A stretch of 23,740 nt of DNA from Flavobacteriales bacterium. GTDB lineage: Bacteria > Bacteroidota > Bacteroidia > NS11-12g > UBA955. The DNA lies in assembly GCA_947472115.1 (NCBI GenBank), contig CANIZU010000009.1:1-23740 (forward strand), in the 5' to 3' direction. The notes below the pieces were generated by a model that did not search any database, was not told where the DNA came from, and saw only the letters and a list, made by a program, of their open reading frames with translations. Positions 22,842-23,740 of this stretch are shown here, piece after piece (within the stretch, counting starts at the first letter, position 1; each line of letters begins with the position of its first letter). A program made the position numbers and the translations under genes.

Positions 22842-22849
22842 TACATTTG
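22842..22849 (+). promoter_or_regulatory. -7 element TACATTTG before the SRP RNA
   Basis: A perfect TAnnTTTG ending only 4 nt before the first base pair of the SRP RNA terminal helix at 22854. Transcription would thus start at the RNA 5' end, as expected for a stable RNA. No strong -33 TTG is seen; that region overlaps the right arm of the 16-bp hairpin. Confidence 0.65.
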
Positions 22850-22852
22850 TAG

Positions 22853-22938
22853 CGGCGGTACGGCCAGCTCCCCATTCACTTCCCCAGGGCCGGAAGGCAG
22901 CAAGGACAGTGGGTTGTAGCGGCGCGATACCGCCTTTT
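22853..22938 (+). ncRNA. ffs: Signal recognition particle RNA (4.5S-type, small bacterial)
   Basis: The conserved domain IV core is present: CCAGGGCCGGAAGGCAGCA with the GGAA tetraloop at 22892-22895, followed by AGGACAGTGG, the Ffh-binding internal loops. The terminal helix pairs GGCGGTA (22854-22860) with TACCGCC (22928-22934). A run of seven T (22935-22941) directly follows, so the helix also serves as an intrinsic terminator. The RNA is about 85 nt, without an Alu domain, as in E. coli 4.5S. It binds Ffh and the receptor FtsY to target nascent membrane proteins. The exact ends are approximate. It lies opposite to and between the helicase and lptB genes. Confidence 0.95.
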
Positions 22939-22941
22939 TTT
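22935..22941 (+). terminator. T-run ending the SRP RNA
   Basis: Seven T residues directly after the closing arm of the SRP RNA terminal helix, which acts as the terminator stem. Confidence 0.7.
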
Positions 22942-22948
22942 ATTGTAA

Positions 22949-22967
22949 GGGGTTGATGGTCAACCCC
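22949..22967. terminator. Perfect 8-bp hairpin downstream of the helicase stop
   Basis: GGGGTTGA (22949-22956), a 3-nt loop and TCAACCCC (22960-22967) form a perfect stem 35 nt downstream of the helicase stop on the minus strand and just after the SRP RNA on the plus strand. There is no T-run on the minus side, so it may protect an mRNA 3' end or act as a weak terminator. Confidence 0.45.
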
Positions 22968-23002
22968 ATCCCAACAAATTTTATTGTTTAATTATCGCCG
23001 AA

Positions 23003-23740
23003 TTAATAGTTTGGCTTCTTGTCGCCACGGCCAGTTCCACCCCAACGTGTGTTGTTGCGATTGCCGTTGCCACCTGATCCACCTTCGTTTGCACCGCGGT
23101 ATCCGCCGCCTGAAGGACGTTCTGCAGATGAAGCGCTTCTTTCACGAGGAGCACCACCGCCAAAACTTGGACGATCGCCACCTGCAGTTGCACCTACGCG
23201 AGGGGTTCTATCACCACCACCGTAACTGCTTCCGCCACCACCATAGCTACTTCCGCCGCTGCGAGATCCACCACCGCCGCCACTAGACGATCCACCACGG
23301 TATCCGCCGCCCGAACTGCTTCCGCCAGATCCGCCGCGATATCCACCGCCACCAGATCCACCAGAACCACCACGATATCCGCCGCCACCGCCGCGATTTC
23401 CGCCACCATAGCCTTTGTGGTAACTTCCGCCACCACCGCCACCACCGCCACTACGACGTTGAGGCAATTCAATACGGTAATCATGTTCCATTTCGGTCAT
23501 GCACTCTTTACCATGAATCCTGAAAATTTGCTCTAACAAATTGGCTTCAGAACGCTCACAGAAAGAAATGGCAATACCTTCGGCACCGGCACGACCTGTA
23601 CGGCCAATACGGTGAGTGTGGGTATCGGCATCCATAGCGATATCGAAATTCAATACATAATTTAATTCTTTTACGTCTACACCGCGAGCAGCAACATCAG
23701 TTGCGATCAACAATTTGGCACGTCCACGTTTGAACATATC
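23003..23740 (-). CDS. DEAD-box RNA helicase, C-terminal part, truncated by window edge
   Basis: About 245 residues; the frame is open through the last base of the window, so the N-terminal RecA domain lies outside. What is visible is the end of RecA domain 2, with motif V ATDVAARGVDV and motif VI HRIGRTGRAG (about residues 42-51 of the visible part). The rest of the domain runs to LPQRR near residue 95. A tail of about 150 residues is made largely of Gly and Ser with scattered Arg, Tyr and Asn in short units such as GGYRGGSGG, ending DKKPNY. Such RGG-like tails bind RNA and can promote condensates. RhlE/CsdA-like cold-shock or ribosome-assembly helicases are the likely relatives. The Met at 23737 is internal, not the start. 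Confidence 0.92.
   Translation of the reverse strand, partial: DMFKRGRAKLLIATDVAARGVDVKELNYVLNFDIAMDADTHTHRIGRTGRAGAEGIAISFCERSEANLLEQIFRIHGKECMTEMEHDYRIELPQRRSGGGGGGGGSYHKGYGGGNRGGGGGYRGGSGGSGGGGYRGGSGGSSSGGGYRGGSSSGGGGGSRSGGSSYGGGGSSYGGGDRTPRVGATAGGDRPSFGGGAPRERSASSAERPSGGGYRGANEGGSGGNGNRNNTRWGGTGRGDKKPNY
23040..23458 (-). repeat. Low-complexity Gly/Ser/Arg-rich coding region of the helicase
   Basis: Degenerate short repeats coding for GGG, GGYRGG and GGS units. The most regular part lies at about 23225-23450. The DNA is rich in CCGCCACC-type runs on the plus strand, which makes open frames appear in other phases; these are not genes. Confidence 0.8.

Noticed and set aside
23225..23450. 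CRISPR-like or tandem-repeat array
   Set aside because: The repetition is short, degenerate and in frame with the helicase; there are no constant repeats with unique spacers.
22984..23484. Several open frames on both strands opposite or out of phase with the helicase tail
   Set aside because: They are produced by the Gly codon-rich repeat DNA; peptides are His/Arg- or Val/Ala-biased low-complexity sequence.

Overview
The window reads as a chromosomal, mostly housekeeping segment of a member of the Bacteroidetes (Bacteroidota). This rests on three things. Several genes, and the signal recognition particle RNA, are preceded by the TAnnTTTG -7 element used by the Bacteroidetes primary sigma factor. 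Clear Shine-Dalgarno sequences are largely absent. The gene set also fits: an unknown outer-membrane barrel, a pair of SurA-like chaperones followed by MoxR, methylmalonyl-CoA epimerase and a Gly-rich DEAD-box helicase. I cannot place it below phylum with confidence. No insertion sequence, CRISPR array, prophage gene or tRNA was recognised.

Layout. 1-3085 (+): a left-truncated beta-rich protein of unknown function overlapping a secreted, probable outer-membrane barrel. 3088-5715 (-): a GtrB-type polyprenyl-phosphate glycosyltransferase followed by a membrane glycosyltransferase, a likely two-step sugar-transfer pair. 5767-6177 (+): an exported thioredoxin. 6251-8478 (-): a TPR protein overlapping a phosphosulfolactate synthase homologue. 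8673-9302 (+): a LysE-type exporter, convergent with methylmalonyl-CoA epimerase (9303-9725, -). 9835-12082 (+): a compact Fe-S assembly cluster, iscS-iscU-iscA plus a small S4-domain RNA-binding protein. 12090-14663 (-): leuS. 14722-15717 (+): obg. 15770-20274 (+): two SurA/PpiC peptidyl-prolyl isomerases and a MoxR ATPase, a likely periplasmic folding operon. 20344-22768 (-): lptB-lplA-nth. 22769-23002: regulatory and RNA region with the SRP RNA on +, two strong hairpins and back-to-back promoters. 23003-23740 (-): the C-terminal end of a DEAD-box helicase running off the right edge.

How the genes relate. Much of the window concerns envelope biogenesis (LptB, two SurA-like chaperones, barrel protein, GT pair, LysE) and cofactor supply (ISC, lipoate ligase). 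Nth is normally an Fe-S enzyme, so ISC products may serve it, but its cysteine spacing here is unusual.

Start corrections made from family N-termini: obg at 14722, methylmalonyl-CoA epimerase at 9725, lplA at 21987 and the S4 protein at 11870. The first and last genes are truncated by the window edges. I found no clear, self-contained novel system. The most interesting signals are -7 promoter elements only 4-5 nt from several start codons (possible leaderless mRNAs, calibrated by the SRP RNA), the unknown gene pair at the left edge, the TPR/phosphosulfolactate synthase pair, and a tandem duplication that copied the lplA stop codon.
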